A stretch of 64,000 nt of DNA from Micromonospora mirobrigensis (lineage in GTDB: Bacteria > Actinomycetota > Actinomycetes > Mycobacteriales > Micromonosporaceae): NCBI RefSeq assembly GCF_900091555.1, contig NZ_FMCX01000001.1, positions 682,001-746,000 of the forward strand, read 5' to 3'. The notes under the pieces were generated by a model. That model searched no databases. It was not told the DNA's origin and saw only the letters and a list, made by a program, of their open reading frames with translations. Both the position numbers and the translations under genes were made by a program. Below are positions 16,900-27,481 of this stretch, piece by piece; position 1 is the stretch's first letter; each line of letters opens with the position of its first letter.

Positions 16900-18744
16900 C
16901 TACCGCTGCGGCTGCTCCGCGTCGAGCCGGGCGCGCAGGGCGTCCAGCTCGGCCCAGAGGACGCCGGGGAGCTTGTCCCCGAACTTCTCGAACCACTCGG
17001 TGACCAGCGGGAGCTCGTTGCGCCACTCCTCCGGGTCGACCTTGAGCGCGATCCGGACGTCCTCCGGGGTCATGTCCAGGCCCTCGACGTCCAGCGCGTC
17101 CTGGGCCGGCACCATGCCGATCGGGGTCTCGACCGCGTCGGCCCGCCCCTCGAGCCGCTCGATGACCCACTTGAGCACGCGGGAGTTCTCGCCGAAGCCC
17201 GGCCAGAGGAAGTTGCCCTCGGCGTCCTTGCGGAACCAGTTCACGTAGTAGACCTTGGGCAGCTTCGCCTCGTCGCCGTCGGTGCCCTTGCCCATCTCGA
17301 TCCAGTGCCGGAAGTAGTCACCGGCGTTGTAGCCGATGAACGGCAGCATCGCCATCGGGTCGCGGCGGACGACGCCGACCGCGCCGGAGGCGGCGGCGGT
17401 GGTCTCCGAGGAGAGGGTCGCGCCCATGTAGACGCCGTGCACCCAGTCGCGGGCCTCGGTGACCAGCGGGATGGTGTCCCGGCGCCGGCCGCCGAAGAGG
17501 ATGGCGTCGATCGGTACGCCGTTCGGGTCGTAGTAGTCCTCGGCCAGGATCGGGCACTGGGTGATCGGGGTGCAGAACCGGCTGTTCGCGTGGGAGGAGA
17601 GGTTCTCGCTCTGCGGCGTCCAGTCGTTGCCCTTCCAGTCGATCAGGTGCGCCGGGGGCTCACCCATGCCCTCCCACCAGATGTCGCCGTCGTCGGTGAG
17701 GGCCACGTTGGTGAAGATGGAGTTGCCGCGGTCCAGCGTCCGCATGGCGTTGGCGTTGGTCTTCCAGTCGGTGCCCGGCGCGACGCCGAAGAGGCCGTAC
17801 TCCGGGTTGACCGCGTAGAGGCGGCCGTCGGCGCCGAACCGCATCCAGGCGATGTCGTCGCCGATGGTCTCGACCTTCCAGCCCGGGATGGTCGGCTCCA
17901 GCATGGCCAGGTTGGTCTTGCCGCAGGCGGACGGGAACGCGCCGGCGACGTGGTAGACCTTCCCCTCCGGCGAGGTGATCTTCAGGATCAGCATGTGCTC
18001 GGCGAGCCAGCCCTCGTCGCGCCCCATCACGCTGGCGATCCGCAGCGAGTAGCACTTCTTGCCCAGCAGCGAGTTGCCGCCGTAGCCGGAGCCGAAGGAC
18101 CAGATCTCCCGGCTCTCCGGGAAGTGCGAGATGTACTTGGTCTCGTTGCACGGCCACGCCACGTCCTGCTGGCCGGGGGCGAGCGGGGCGCCGATGGAGT
18201 GCAGGGCGTGCACGAAGTCGGCGTCGTCGCCCATCGCCTCGAGGACCGTCGCGCCCATCCGGGTCATGATGCGCATGGAGGCCACCACGTACGGGCTGTC
18301 GGTGATCTCGACGCCGAACATGGGCCTCTCGGCCTCGACCGGACCCATGCAGAACGGGATGACGTACATGGTGCGCCCGCGCATGCTGCCGCGGTACAGC
18401 TCCGTCATCGTCCGCTTCATCTCGGCCGGCGCCATCCAGTTGTTGGTGGGGCCGGCGTCCGCCTCGTCGACGGAGCAGATGAAGGTGCGCTCCTCCACCC
18501 GGGCGACGTCCGTCGGGTCCGTCCGCGCGTAGAACGAGTTGGGCTTCTTCTCCGGATTGAGGCGGATCAGGGTGCCGCTCTCGACCAGTTCGTCGGTGAG
18601 CCGGCGCCACTCCTCATCGGACCCGTCCACCCAGACCACCCGGTCGGGGGTGGTCAGTTCCGCGACCTCACGGACCCAGGCGAGCAGTTTGGGGTGGGAC
18701 GTCGGGGCCTGATCGATACCCCGAACAGTAGCCGGAGCAACCAT
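16900..18744 (-). CDS. pckG: Phosphoenolpyruvate carboxykinase (GTP)
   Basis: Converts oxaloacetate and GTP to phosphoenolpyruvate, CO2 and GDP, opening gluconeogenesis or running anaplerotically. 614 residues, normal for GTP-type PEPCK. Kinase-1 loop [13 protein letters not shown] with the reactive Cys (272-278 SACGKTN), R-loop [19 protein letters not shown] near 85, and the [10 protein letters not shown] segment near 230. ATG 18744 follows an AAGGAGA site. A sigma-70-like promoter is visible about 100 bp upstream (18840-18868). Confidence 0.97.
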   Translation of the reverse strand: MVAPATVRGIDQAPTSHPKLLAWVREVAELTTPDRVVWVDGSDEEWRRLTDELVESGTLIRLNPEKKPNSFYARTDPTDVARVEERTFICSVDEADAGPTNNWMAPAEMKRTMTELYRGSMRGRTMYVIPFCMGPVEAERPMFGVEITDSPYVVASMRIMTRMGATVLEAMGDDADFVHALHSIGAPLAPGQQDVAWPCNETKYISHFPESREIWSFGSGYGGNSLLGKKCYSLRIASVMGRDEGWLAEHMLILKITSPEGKVYHVAGAFPSACGKTNLAMLEPTIPGWKVETIGDDIAWMRFGADGRLYAVNPEYGLFGVAPGTDWKTNANAMRTLDRGNSIFTNVALTDDGDIWWEGMGEPPAHLIDWKGNDWTPQSENLSSHANSRFCTPITQCPILAEDYYDPNGVPIDAILFGGRRRDTIPLVTEARDWVHGVYMGATLSSETTAAASGAVGVVRRDPMAMLPFIGYNAGDYFRHWIEMGKGTDGDEAKLPKVYYVNWFRKDAEGNFLWPGFGENSRVLKWVIERLEGRADAVETPIGMVPAQDALDVEGLDMTPEDVRIALKVDPEEWRNELPLVTEWFEKFGDKLPGVLWAELDALRARLDAEQPQR

Positions 18745-19190
18745 GTCACATCTCCTTGTGGTCGACGCTGACCGATCTATGGGATGCACGAGTTCTGGCG
18801 AGCGAGGCGTCGCCTTCGTGGAAACCTGGGATTGGGCTCAGCGTAAACCGGGCTGCCTCGCCAGTCAGTGGGACTGGTTGTGAAGAACTGCACAAGGTAC
18901 GGCCACGCTGCGGCATCACGATCTGATACCCGCTTTCGCGCGCAGTTTCACGCAAATCTTCCCGGGAAGCTTCGCGCCGCCGCCCCCGTCGGTGTACGCG
19001 ATGCGGGGAACGGGACGGGGTACGCGGGCAACCGCGCGACGGGACGGCGGACGACGATTCGCCGAACGGATCCGCGGATGCTCGACAAAGGGTTACGCTC
19101 CGATCACCGCCGAGACGGGCGGCGCGATCCGGGGCGGCCCACCGGCCGTTGCTACCCGCCGGGCGAGCGGGTTACCGGTAGGCTCTGCGC
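18745..19190. other. 446-bp intergenic region, no gene seen
   Basis: Divergent promoter region of pckG and the first gtrA-like gene. It contains the pckG promoter (18840-18868) and the gtrA -10 TAGGCT (19179-19184). The middle part (about 18950-19150) is GC-rich with no supportable gene on either strand. Confidence 0.5.
18840..18868 (-). promoter_or_regulatory. Predicted pckG promoter
   Basis: On the reverse strand CTGACT (18868-18863), a 17-bp spacer, then TACGCT (18845-18840): a fair -35/-10 pair. Transcription would begin near 18833, giving an ~88-nt leader before pckG. Confidence 0.55.
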
Positions 19191-19739
19191 GTGGCCGCCA
19201 CGACGACCGGGGACCAGCCAGCCACCCCGGAGACCCGCCCGGGTCCGCTCGGCAGGCTCATCGACCGGTTCGGGCACCTGCTCCGCGAGCTGAGCAGGTT
19301 CGCCACCGTGGGTGGGATCGCCTTCCTCATCGACTTCGCGCTCTTCAACTACCTGACCGCGGCGCGCGGCATGGAGCAGGTGACGGCCAAGACCGTCTCG
19401 ACGGTCATCGCGGCCACCGTCGCCTTCCTCGGCAACCGGTTCTGGACCTGGCGGCACCGGCAGCGCTCCCACCCCGCCCGCGAGTACGCGCTGTTCTTCT
19501 TCTTCAACGGCGTCGGCCTCGGCATCACGGTGGGCTGCCTGGCGATCAGCCGCTACGGCCTGGGCGCCGTCTGGCCGGAGGTCTTCCGCACCGCCCTGGC
19601 CGACAACATCGCCAGCTACATCGTCGGCACCGGGGTCGCGACGCTGTTCCGATTCTGGTCGTACCGACGGTTCGTCTTCGTGGAAGCGGGAACTCCCCCC
19701 GTTCCGGCACCCAGCCACGACCGTGACCCGGGCGCGTGA
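19191..19739 (+). CDS. GtrA-family membrane protein 1
   Basis: 182 residues with four membrane helices and the GtrA features RFATVGGIAFLIDF, FLGNRFWTWRHR and FRFWSYRRFVF. GtrA proteins are thought to help flip polyprenyl-linked sugars for cell-wall glycans. TAGGCT at 19179-19184 is six bases before GTG 19191, so probably leaderless. A second GtrA gene follows in tandem. A GtrA gene also precedes the PH-domain/birA pair in mycobacteria (Rv3277, from memory). Confidence 0.9.
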   Translation: MAATTTGDQPATPETRPGPLGRLIDRFGHLLRELSRFATVGGIAFLIDFALFNYLTAARGMEQVTAKTVSTVIAATVAFLGNRFWTWRHRQRSHPAREYALFFFFNGVGLGITVGCLAISRYGLGAVWPEVFRTALADNIASYIVGTGVATLFRFWSYRRFVFVEAGTPPVPAPSHDRDPGA

Positions 19740-19802
19740 CCTGCCGCCCATCTCGTCCCGCTGGGCCGTTGCGGCCCCGCCCACTGCCCTAAGGTGTTCC
19801 GC

Positions 19803-20501
19803 ATGCGTCTGGTCCGTCTGCTGCCCGAACGATGGCAGAAGTTCATCCACGAGGCGCTGAAATTCGGCATCGTCGGCGGCATCAACACCGTCATCAATTA
19901 CGCGGTGTTCAATGCGCTGGCACTGACCGTTTTCCGTGACGGCCAACTGAAGGCGACGGTCATCGCCACCATCGTGGCGACGATCACGTCGTACCTGATG
20001 AATCGGCACTGGACGTACCGGGATCGCCCGAAATCGGCGCTGAAGCGGGAATACGCCCTTTTCTTCCTCTTCAATGCGACCGGCCTGGTGATCGAACTCG
20101 GCGTGCTGGCCGCGGCGAAGTACGGCCTCGGCATCAACAGCCTGATCGCGCTGAACGTCGCCAAGACGGCCGGCGTACTGCTGGCCACGATGTTCCGGTT
20201 CTGGTCCTACCGGACGTTCGTCTTCCAGCCGGTCCCGGCGCACGCCGTCGAGACCTGGCACGACGTCCCCCGGGACGAGTGGGACACCATGGCGGAGATG
20301 GACCCGGTGGCGGAGCTGGCCGAGTCGGTCAGCGAGCTGGAGGAGGCCCAGCAGCAGCCGGACCACTCCACCGAGGGTGTGTTCAAGCAGCCGCAGGGCC
20401 GGACGGCGGCGCTCGACGGCGGCCTCGGCCGCGCCTCCGGTCTGGACGCGGATCTCGCCGCCGAGCTGCACGCCGGCACCCGCCACTCGCCCCGCCGCTG
20501 A
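19803..20501 (+). CDS. GtrA-family membrane protein 2
   Basis: 232 residues. The GtrA core covers the first ~150 (KFGIVGGINTVINY, SYLMNRHWTYRDR, FRFWSYRTFVF), with four helices; then an ~85-residue acidic/Gln-rich cytoplasmic tail (WDTMAEMDPVAELAES...) not found in its neighbour. TAAGGT at 19790-19795 sits seven bases before ATG 19803. The tandem pair probably arose by duplication; the tail may give this copy a protein partner. Confidence 0.88.
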   Translation: MRLVRLLPERWQKFIHEALKFGIVGGINTVINYAVFNALALTVFRDGQLKATVIATIVATITSYLMNRHWTYRDRPKSALKREYALFFLFNATGLVIELGVLAAAKYGLGINSLIALNVAKTAGVLLATMFRFWSYRTFVFQPVPAHAVETWHDVPRDEWDTMAEMDPVAELAESVSELEEAQQQPDHSTEGVFKQPQGRTAALDGGLGRASGLDADLAAELHAGTRHSPRR

Positions 20502-20543
20502 CCCTGCCGGCTGCCGCAGGCGGCAGCCGGCACCGCACCCCGG

Positions 20544-21116
20544 TCAGGCGCTGGGGTCGCGCAGCGGCCGTCCCTCGCGCATGTCGGCCAGGATGTCCCG
20601 CATCTCGCCGTCGCCGAGCGAGTGCTTGTCGTGGTGGGCCTCGACCAGCTCGTAGAGCCTGGTCTGCACCCGGTCCACCCGGGGCACGTCCCGCAGCACC
20701 GACTGCCCCCGCTCACCGGCGGACTCGATGGTGAGCGTGCCGCAGCCGAGCAGCCGCTCCACGAAACGCTGGTTCATCGAGTGGTCGTTGATCCGGGTCA
20801 GCGGCAGGTCCCGCCGGTCCCGGGAGAGCACGCCCTGCTGGAGCAGCACCCGCTCGTTCGTGAAGAGGTAGTGGGTCGAACGCCAGACCAGGAACGGCCA
20901 CAGCCCCAGCCAGAACACCAGCACCAGGGCGACCGCCGCCACGGCGTAGAGCGCGATGGTGCCGCCGTCGCCGTCGGGCAGCAACACCCAGCCCGCCACC
21001 ACGGCGGCGACGGCGAGCACCAGCACCAGCACCGGGCCCACCAGCGCCTTCCAGTGCGGGTGCAGGTGCAGCACGACGTGCTCGTCCTCGGTGAGCACGT
21101 CTTCGGGAAACGCCAC
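20544..21116 (-). CDS. PH-domain (bPH_2) membrane protein
   Basis: 190 residues. Short N-terminus, two membrane helices (ALVGPVLVLVLAVAAVVAGW and IALYAVAAVALVLVFWLGLW), then a bacterial PH-like domain: STHYLFTNERVLLQQGVLSR and DLPLTRINDHSMNQRFVERL. A GAGGAGG site marks GTG 21116. Role unknown; the gene commonly sits next to birA in actinobacteria (as Rv3278c). Here it is upstream of birA on the same strand, separated by palindromic repeat copy 2. Confidence 0.85.
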   Translation of the reverse strand: MAFPEDVLTEDEHVVLHLHPHWKALVGPVLVLVLAVAAVVAGWVLLPDGDGGTIALYAVAAVALVLVFWLGLWPFLVWRSTHYLFTNERVLLQQGVLSRDRRDLPLTRINDHSMNQRFVERLLGCGTLTIESAGERGQSVLRDVPRVDRVQTRLYELVEAHHDKHSLGDGEMRDILADMREGRPLRDPSA

Positions 21117-21205
21117 GGCAACCTCCTCGCAGAACAGGACGCGCTGACCGTAACGGGTCACCGCACGCGGGGGCATCCGCCGCGCGGCCGGGCCGGTCTG
21201 TCGGG

Positions 21206-21255
21206 TGTTAAGAAGGGGCCCCTGCTATACCGCAGGCGTTAACAAGGGGCCCGGG
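21206..21255. repeat. GGGGCCCC palindromic intergenic element, copy 2
   Basis: Inverted orientation relative to copy 1: TGTTAAGAAGGGGCCCC..., centre CTATACCGCAGGCGTTAAC, second core GGGGCCC. It ends three bases from the birA stop. Confidence 0.88.
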
Positions 21256-21258
21256 CTT

Positions 21259-22134
21259 TCACCGCAGGTGCAGGACGTCGCCGGCGGCCAGCCGGCGTTC
21301 GCCGTCCGGGCCCCGGACGATCAGCTGGCCGTCGGCGTCCACGCCGGTGGCCGTGCCCCGGAACTCGGCGCCGTCGGGCAGCAGCACGCGTACCTCCCGG
21401 CCGACCGTGGCGCAGGCCGCCAGGTAGGCGTCGCGCAGCCCGCAGGCCACCGCGTCGCCGCCGGCCGAGCGCCAGCGGGCGTACCAGTCGGCCAGCGCCC
21501 GCAGCAGGGCCCGCAGCAGCGGATCCCGGTCGGTGGCGGTCGCCCCGGCCAGCAGCAGCGAGGTGGCCGGCAGACCGGTCGGGTTCTCCGGCAGCTCGTC
21601 GGCGCGCAGCGTCACGTTCAGGCCGATCCCGACCACGATCGCCGGCGGCTGGGTGGGCCCGTTGCCGGGGACCGCCTCGGCCAGCACACCGGCGCACTTC
21701 GCCCCGTCGATCAGCAGGTCGTTGGGCCACTTCAGGCCGGCGTCCAGCTCGGCCAGCAGGGCCACCGCCTCCGCCACGGCCACCCCGGCCAGCAGCGGCA
21801 GCCAGCCGTACGCGGCGGGTGCGATGGGTGACCAGCCGCGCTCCGGGTCGGCCTCGCCCGGCCGGAGCAGGACGCTGGTCGCGATGCCGGCCCGCGGCGG
21901 CGACTGCCAGACCCGGCCGCGCCGGCCGCGGCCGGCGGTCTGCCGTTCGGCGACCAGCACCAGGCCCTCCGGCTCGCCCGCCCGGGCCGCGTCGACCACG
22001 TCGGCGTTGGTGGAGCCGGTCTCGGCGCGCAGCTCCAGCCGGCGCCAGGGGCCGTGCGGGCCGGTCAGCGCGCGGGCCAGCCGGGCCGCCGACAGCGGCG
22101 GGCGGTCCAGGTCGGTGTACGGCGAGCCGGGCAT
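21259..22134 (-). CDS. birA: Biotin--[acetyl-CoA-carboxylase] ligase
   Basis: Attaches biotin via biotinyl-AMP to the carrier lysine of the carboxylase alpha subunit (39836-41587, EAMKMEQ). 291 residues with no N-terminal DNA-binding domain, so a ligase only. Motifs: ETGSTNADV, AERQTAGRGRRGRVW (adenylate loop), LKWPNDLLIDGAKCAGVL, VVGIGLNV. Divergent from the beta-subunit gene with 85 bp between, so substrate and modifier genes share one control region, as in the mycobacterial birA-accD5 arrangement. Confidence 0.94.
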   Translation of the reverse strand: MPGSPYTDLDRPPLSAARLARALTGPHGPWRRLELRAETGSTNADVVDAARAGEPEGLVLVAERQTAGRGRRGRVWQSPPRAGIATSVLLRPGEADPERGWSPIAPAAYGWLPLLAGVAVAEAVALLAELDAGLKWPNDLLIDGAKCAGVLAEAVPGNGPTQPPAIVVGIGLNVTLRADELPENPTGLPATSLLLAGATATDRDPLLRALLRALADWYARWRSAGGDAVACGLRDAYLAACATVGREVRVLLPDGAEFRGTATGVDADGQLIVRGPDGERRLAAGDVLHLR

Positions 22135-22219
22135 CCCCTCACCCTAGACCGGGGGCGTGCCGGGGCGGTGAGGCGAAGTGCACAGCGGCACCTTCCTGAA
22201 CCATCGTTATATTCCCTGG

Positions 22220-23803
<1,584 letters not shown>

Positions 23804-23807
23804 CAGT

Positions 23808-23863
23808 GCAAGGAGGGGCCCCCTGTTAACGCATTCGGTATAGCAGGGGCCCCTTCTTAACAC
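23808..23863. repeat. GGGGCCCC palindromic intergenic element, copy 3
   Basis: Same orientation as copy 1: AAGGAGGGGCCCCCTGTTAA, centre GCATTCGGTATAG, second GGGGCCCC, end TTCTTAACA. It fills nearly all of the gap between the convergent beta-subunit gene and the 23868 gene. Confidence 0.9.
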
Positions 23864-23867
23864 TCAC

Positions 23868-24764
23868 TCAGCAGCCCGGGTTCGCGGCGGCGCACATCCG
23901 ACGGGCCGCCGCCCGACCCAGGTCACGCAGCTCGGCGCCGGTCGGGCGGATCTGGGCGCCCTCGAAGTAGGCCATCATCGGCCCCGCCGGCACCAGCACG
24001 GTGACCAGGTCACCGACCCGGACGATCACCGTGACCTCCGGGGTGGTGGTCACGTCGAGGTCCGCCCCGGTCGTCGCGTCCCAGGACCGGTCGGTGGTGT
24101 GCCGCAGCACGATCGCGGCGTCGCCGGCGAAGTCGCGGTCGACGACCGTCCACCGGTGCACCAGCGTGACGGGCCGCGGCGACCCGCCGGCGGTCACGTT
24201 CCTGGACTTCGTCTCCTGCCAGCCGGTACATCCGATCACCAGGCGGTCGAGGTCGACCATGAACCGTTCCGCCGTGGCACGGTCGAGGCGGTAGACGTCC
24301 TGGCTGACCAACGGGCTGCGCTCGGGCGCGAGGCCCCCCGGCGAGATGTTGGTGATCAGGGTCTGCGAGCGGGAGTAGCGGGACAGCACCGGGTCGGCCG
24401 GCAGGCCCCGGTCGAGGGCGCAGGACCGCAGCACGGGGTCGACGGTCACCGGCTCGCCGAGACCGGCGTCACCGAGCCGCTCGTCGCTCCGGTCCGGCAG
24501 GTCACGGGGGTCGAGCAGCGCCTCCACCGGGATCTCCGCCCGTCCGCCGGGTGGGGCGGCGACCGTGGACCCGGGCGGCGGCCCGGCCGGTCCGCGTGCC
24601 GCGACGGCGACGCCCGCGACGACCACCAGGACCGCGGCGGCGGCCGTCACCGCGGTACGCCGGGTGCGCCGTCGCGCGGTGGCGCGCAGCTCGGCCGCCT
24701 CGGGCCAGGGCACGTCACGCAGGTCCCGGTGCAGCCGTTCGACGAACGTCACGTCGTCACGCAT
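23868..24764 (-). CDS. Membrane-anchored partner of a SigE-family sigma factor, possible anti-sigma
   Basis: 298 residues. Cytosolic N-terminus (~37 residues), one membrane helix (AVTAAAAVLVVVAGVAVA), then a ~230-residue external domain with three or four Cys and a C-terminal RRMCAAANPGC. No known family. ATG 24764 has a GGAGGAGG site and overlaps the end of the sigma gene by eight bases. Tight coupling and topology resemble sigma/anti-sigma pairs, but the short cytosolic part has no recognisable zinc anti-sigma motif, so the role is inference. Confidence 0.7.
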   Translation of the reverse strand: MRDDVTFVERLHRDLRDVPWPEAAELRATARRRTRRTAVTAAAAVLVVVAGVAVAARGPAGPPPGSTVAAPPGGRAEIPVEALLDPRDLPDRSDERLGDAGLGEPVTVDPVLRSCALDRGLPADPVLSRYSRSQTLITNISPGGLAPERSPLVSQDVYRLDRATAERFMVDLDRLVIGCTGWQETKSRNVTAGGSPRPVTLVHRWTVVDRDFAGDAAIVLRHTTDRSWDATTGADLDVTTTPEVTVIVRVGDLVTVLVPAGPMMAYFEGAQIRPTGAELRDLGRAAARRMCAAANPGC

Positions 24765-25257
24765 CTGCCGCCTCCTCCAGATCCACGACCGTGAGCAGCC
24801 CGGCGAGCGCCGTCCGCCCCCGGGAGAGCCGCGCCTTGACGGTGCCCACCGGGGCCTCGGTCTCCCGGGCCACCTCGGCGACCGGCATGCCGAGCAGGTA
24901 GTGCAGGGCGATGGCGGTGCGCTGCGCCTCGGGCAGCCGGCGCAGCGCCGCCACCACCTCCAGCGTCTCGGTGCTGGGCTCGGGAATGTCCCCCGGCACA
25001 CCGTGCCGCAGGTACGCCCGCGCCCGGCTGCGCATGCTGCGCCACCGGCTCACCGCGATCCGGCTGGCCACCACCCGTAGCCATGCCTCCGGGTCGTCGT
25101 ACTCCCGCACTGTCGACCAGCGCTGCCAGGCCCGGATGTACGCCTCCTGCACGGCGTCCTGGGCCTCGGCCAGGTTGCCGGTGAGGACGTAGACGAACCC
25201 GAGCAGGCGTTGCCGGCTGCCCCGGTAGAACTCGTCGAACCCGTCGACGTCCGGCAT
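24757..25257 (-). CDS. SigE-family (ECF-like) RNA polymerase sigma factor
   Basis: 166 residues. Region 2: FDEFYRGSRQRLLGFVYVLTG...AQDAVQEAYIRAWQRW. Region 4: LRRLPEAQRTAIALHYLLGMPVAEVARETEAPVGTVKARLSRGR with a clear helix-turn-helix. This is the SigE family typical of actinomycetes. ATG 25257 follows GGGGAGG. It overlaps the downstream membrane protein by eight bases, forming a two-gene unit whose target promoters are not evident. Confidence 0.92.
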   Translation of the reverse strand: MPDVDGFDEFYRGSRQRLLGFVYVLTGNLAEAQDAVQEAYIRAWQRWSTVREYDDPEAWLRVVASRIAVSRWRSMRSRARAYLRHGVPGDIPEPSTETLEVVAALRRLPEAQRTAIALHYLLGMPVAEVARETEAPVGTVKARLSRGRTALAGLLTVVDLEEAADA

Positions 25258-25304
25258 CCTGGCACCTCCCCGTTTGTCGCAGGGGACACGCCTGCCGTGG
25301 TGGC

Positions 25305-26300
25305 TCAGGTTGCCGGTCGACCCAGCATTTCTCGCAGTTCGGTGAGGGGGAAGCCGCCGGCCGGGACGCGCTCACGGACCGCGCGGCGGACGGCGGCCTG
25401 GACGGCCGCGTTCACCGGCGTCGGTACGCCGTGCAGCCGGCCGAGCAGCACGATCTCCCCGTTGAGATGGTCCGTCTCGGCGGAGCCGGCGCCTCGGGCG
25501 AGGCTCTGCCAGGTGGAGCCGCCGGCCCGCTGCGCGCCGTCGACCGGCCGGTGCCGGACCAGGTCGCCCCGCTCGGCGGCCTCCTCCTCGACGGTGGTGT
25601 GCGCGATCCCGGCGGCGGCCAAGGCGGCTTCCCCCTCGGCGCGGACCCGCTCCGCGAGCCATTCGGGTACGTCCGGGCCGAGCAGGGCCTGCAGGCCGTT
25701 GCCGAGGTTGTTCAGCAGCTTGCCGTACTTCCAGCGCAGCACGTCGTCGCGAACCGGAGCGACGAAGCCGGCGGCGGTGAGGTCGGCGGCGACCGCCCGG
25801 CTGGTGTCGTCCGCACCGACCGGGTAGCGCCCGATGTGGAGCATGCCGGGGTGCGGGTGACCGTTGGCGACCACCACGCCGGGCTCCAGGTGGGTGGCGG
25901 GCAGCCAGACGCAGACCGGGTGGACCCGGGCGAAGAGCCGCAGCGCGGTCCGCTCGTTGGCCACCCCGTTCTGGGCGGTGAGCAGCGGCAGCCGCTCGCC
26001 GGCCGGGCCGCCGCCCGCGACCGGGGCGTCCACCCAGGCGGCCAGCGCGGCCGCGGTGTGCTGCGACTTGACGGTCAGCACCAGCACGGTGTCGGCGGGC
26101 AGCGGGGTGTCGCCGGGGCCGTCGGCGGCGGGACCACGCCAGGTCACCGTGGCCTCGGGCCGACGCAGGGTCAGACCCCGCTCGCGGATCGCGGCCAGGT
26201 GGGCGCCGCGGGCGACCAGGGTGACGTCCCGGCCGGCCTCCCCCAGCCGTACGCCGATGGTGCCGCCGACCGCACCCGCTCCGATGACCACGTACCGCAT
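25305..26300 (-). CDS. Ketopantoate reductase-like (PanE/ApbA) oxidoreductase
   Basis: 331 residues. NADP loop VVIGAGAVGGTIGVRLGEAG at the start, VLTVKSQHTAAAL (nicotinamide region), and the C-terminal KYGKLLNNLGNGLQAL with the family Lys and Asn. Family members reduce 2-dehydropantoate to pantoate (CoA synthesis), but many paralogues have other substrates, so only the family is assigned. A weak CAGAAT box six bases before ATG 26300 could serve a leaderless transcript. Confidence 0.85.
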   Translation of the reverse strand: MRYVVIGAGAVGGTIGVRLGEAGRDVTLVARGAHLAAIRERGLTLRRPEATVTWRGPAADGPGDTPLPADTVLVLTVKSQHTAAALAAWVDAPVAGGGPAGERLPLLTAQNGVANERTALRLFARVHPVCVWLPATHLEPGVVVANGHPHPGMLHIGRYPVGADDTSRAVAADLTAAGFVAPVRDDVLRWKYGKLLNNLGNGLQALLGPDVPEWLAERVRAEGEAALAAAGIAHTTVEEEAAERGDLVRHRPVDGAQRAGGSTWQSLARGAGSAETDHLNGEIVLLGRLHGVPTPVNAAVQAAVRRAVRERVPAGGFPLTELREMLGRPAT

Positions 26301-26387
26301 CGCCCGATTCTGCCTCCGCCGTGGCCGCCGTGCCGACCCGGCGCACCCGCCGGGCGGGTCGCGATCGGCGGGCGGCTTCGGGCGTGG

Positions 26388-27131
26388 TCAGAACCGCAGG
26401 CCGGCCTCGGTGAGCAGGTCACCGGCGAGCAGCAGCGCACCGACCACCAGGGCGGCCAGGTTGACCACCAGGAACACGCCCACCCAGAACAGGGCCGGGA
26501 ACGGGGTGAGCCCGGCGAGCTGGTCGGCGTCGGAGGCGGGCATCCGGCCGCGGTTGCGCTGGCGTCGCAGCTCGAACACGGGCCGGATCCCGCCGAGGAG
26601 CAGGAACCACACGCCGGTCCAGGCGAAGGCGGCCTGCACCTGCGGGGTGGCGTACCAGGAGACGGCGAGCACGACACCGCCGGTGACCAGCAGGGAGAGC
26701 ACCCCGTAGACGTTGCGGATCATCACGAGCATGGCCAGGAGCAGCACGACGGCCACCCAGAGCAGCAGGGTGATCCGGTTGCCGCCGAGCAGCCAGGCGC
26801 CCGCCAGGCCGACCAGCGACGGCGCGACGTAGCCGGCGAGCAGGGTGAGGATCATCCCGGGCCCGCTGGGCCGGCCGGCGGACAGCGTCAGGCCGGAGGT
26901 GTCCGAGTGCAGCCGGACGCCGTGCAGCCGACGGCCGGTCAGCACCGCCGCCAGGGCGTGCCCGCCCTCGTGGGCGATGGTGACGGCGTTGCGGGCGATC
27001 CGCCACGGTCCCCGGGCGGCGACCACCGCCAGGGCGACGACGGCGGTGAGCAGGACCAGCAGGGCGGGCGGGTCGGGCTGGGCGCTGAACAGCTTGTCCC
27101 ACAGGGTGCCGAGTCCGTCGAACGAGAACAT
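26388..27131 (-). CDS. M50-type zinc metalloprotease, membrane
   Basis: 247 residues, about six membrane segments. The zinc motif HEGGH is at residues 54-58 inside AVTIAHEGGHALAAVLTGRR. This matches the compact M50B (PF13398-like) proteins rather than PDZ-containing RseP; no PDZ domain is present. It would cleave membrane substrates near the cytosolic face. It lies two genes upstream of the SigE/anti-sigma-like pair, where intramembrane proteolysis could matter, but they are separated by the PanE-like gene and no link is shown. Confidence 0.85.
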   Translation of the reverse strand: MFSFDGLGTLWDKLFSAQPDPPALLVLLTAVVALAVVAARGPWRIARNAVTIAHEGGHALAAVLTGRRLHGVRLHSDTSGLTLSAGRPSGPGMILTLLAGYVAPSLVGLAGAWLLGGNRITLLLWVAVVLLLAMLVMIRNVYGVLSLLVTGGVVLAVSWYATPQVQAAFAWTGVWFLLLGGIRPVFELRRQRNRGRMPASDADQLAGLTPFPALFWVGVFLVVNLAALVVGALLLAGDLLTEAGLRF

Positions 27132-27481
27132 GGGCCGGGAGCCTACCGGGGTGAACCGTGTTGTTCGCGGGGCGTGGCCTCGTAGGGTGTGAGACTGATC
27201 GGGTGGCGATCGGATCGGGAGGTGAACGCCGGTGAGTGCCGCTCCGCTGGAGCCCTTCGGAAAGCACGTCGGCCTCTGGACCGGGTGGCCAAGGCCGGCG
27301 AGACGCTGTGCCTGACCGAGCTGTTCCGGGGCAGCTCGACCCCGCCTCGCTACGCTGATCGTCAACCACCGATACCTGGGATTCCCGGCGGGTTGGCTGA
27401 AAATTTGTTCAGCACCTCTTGTGATCTAGGGCATTAACCTTCAAAGATGTCTGTCAATTGAATGACGACTCTGGAGGCCCC
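27132..27481. other. 350-bp upstream region of the lysozyme gene
   Basis: No supportable gene; an open frame 27189-27437 has no protein-like character. The last ~90 bases are AT-rich and hold an inverted repeat GCTGAA (27396-27401) / TTCAGC (27408-27413), a possible operator or promoter area for the lysozyme gene. Confidence 0.4.

Noticed and set aside
27189..27437. 82-codon open frame before the lysozyme gene
   Set aside because: Composition is not protein-like, no ribosome site, and it ends in the lysozyme promoter region.
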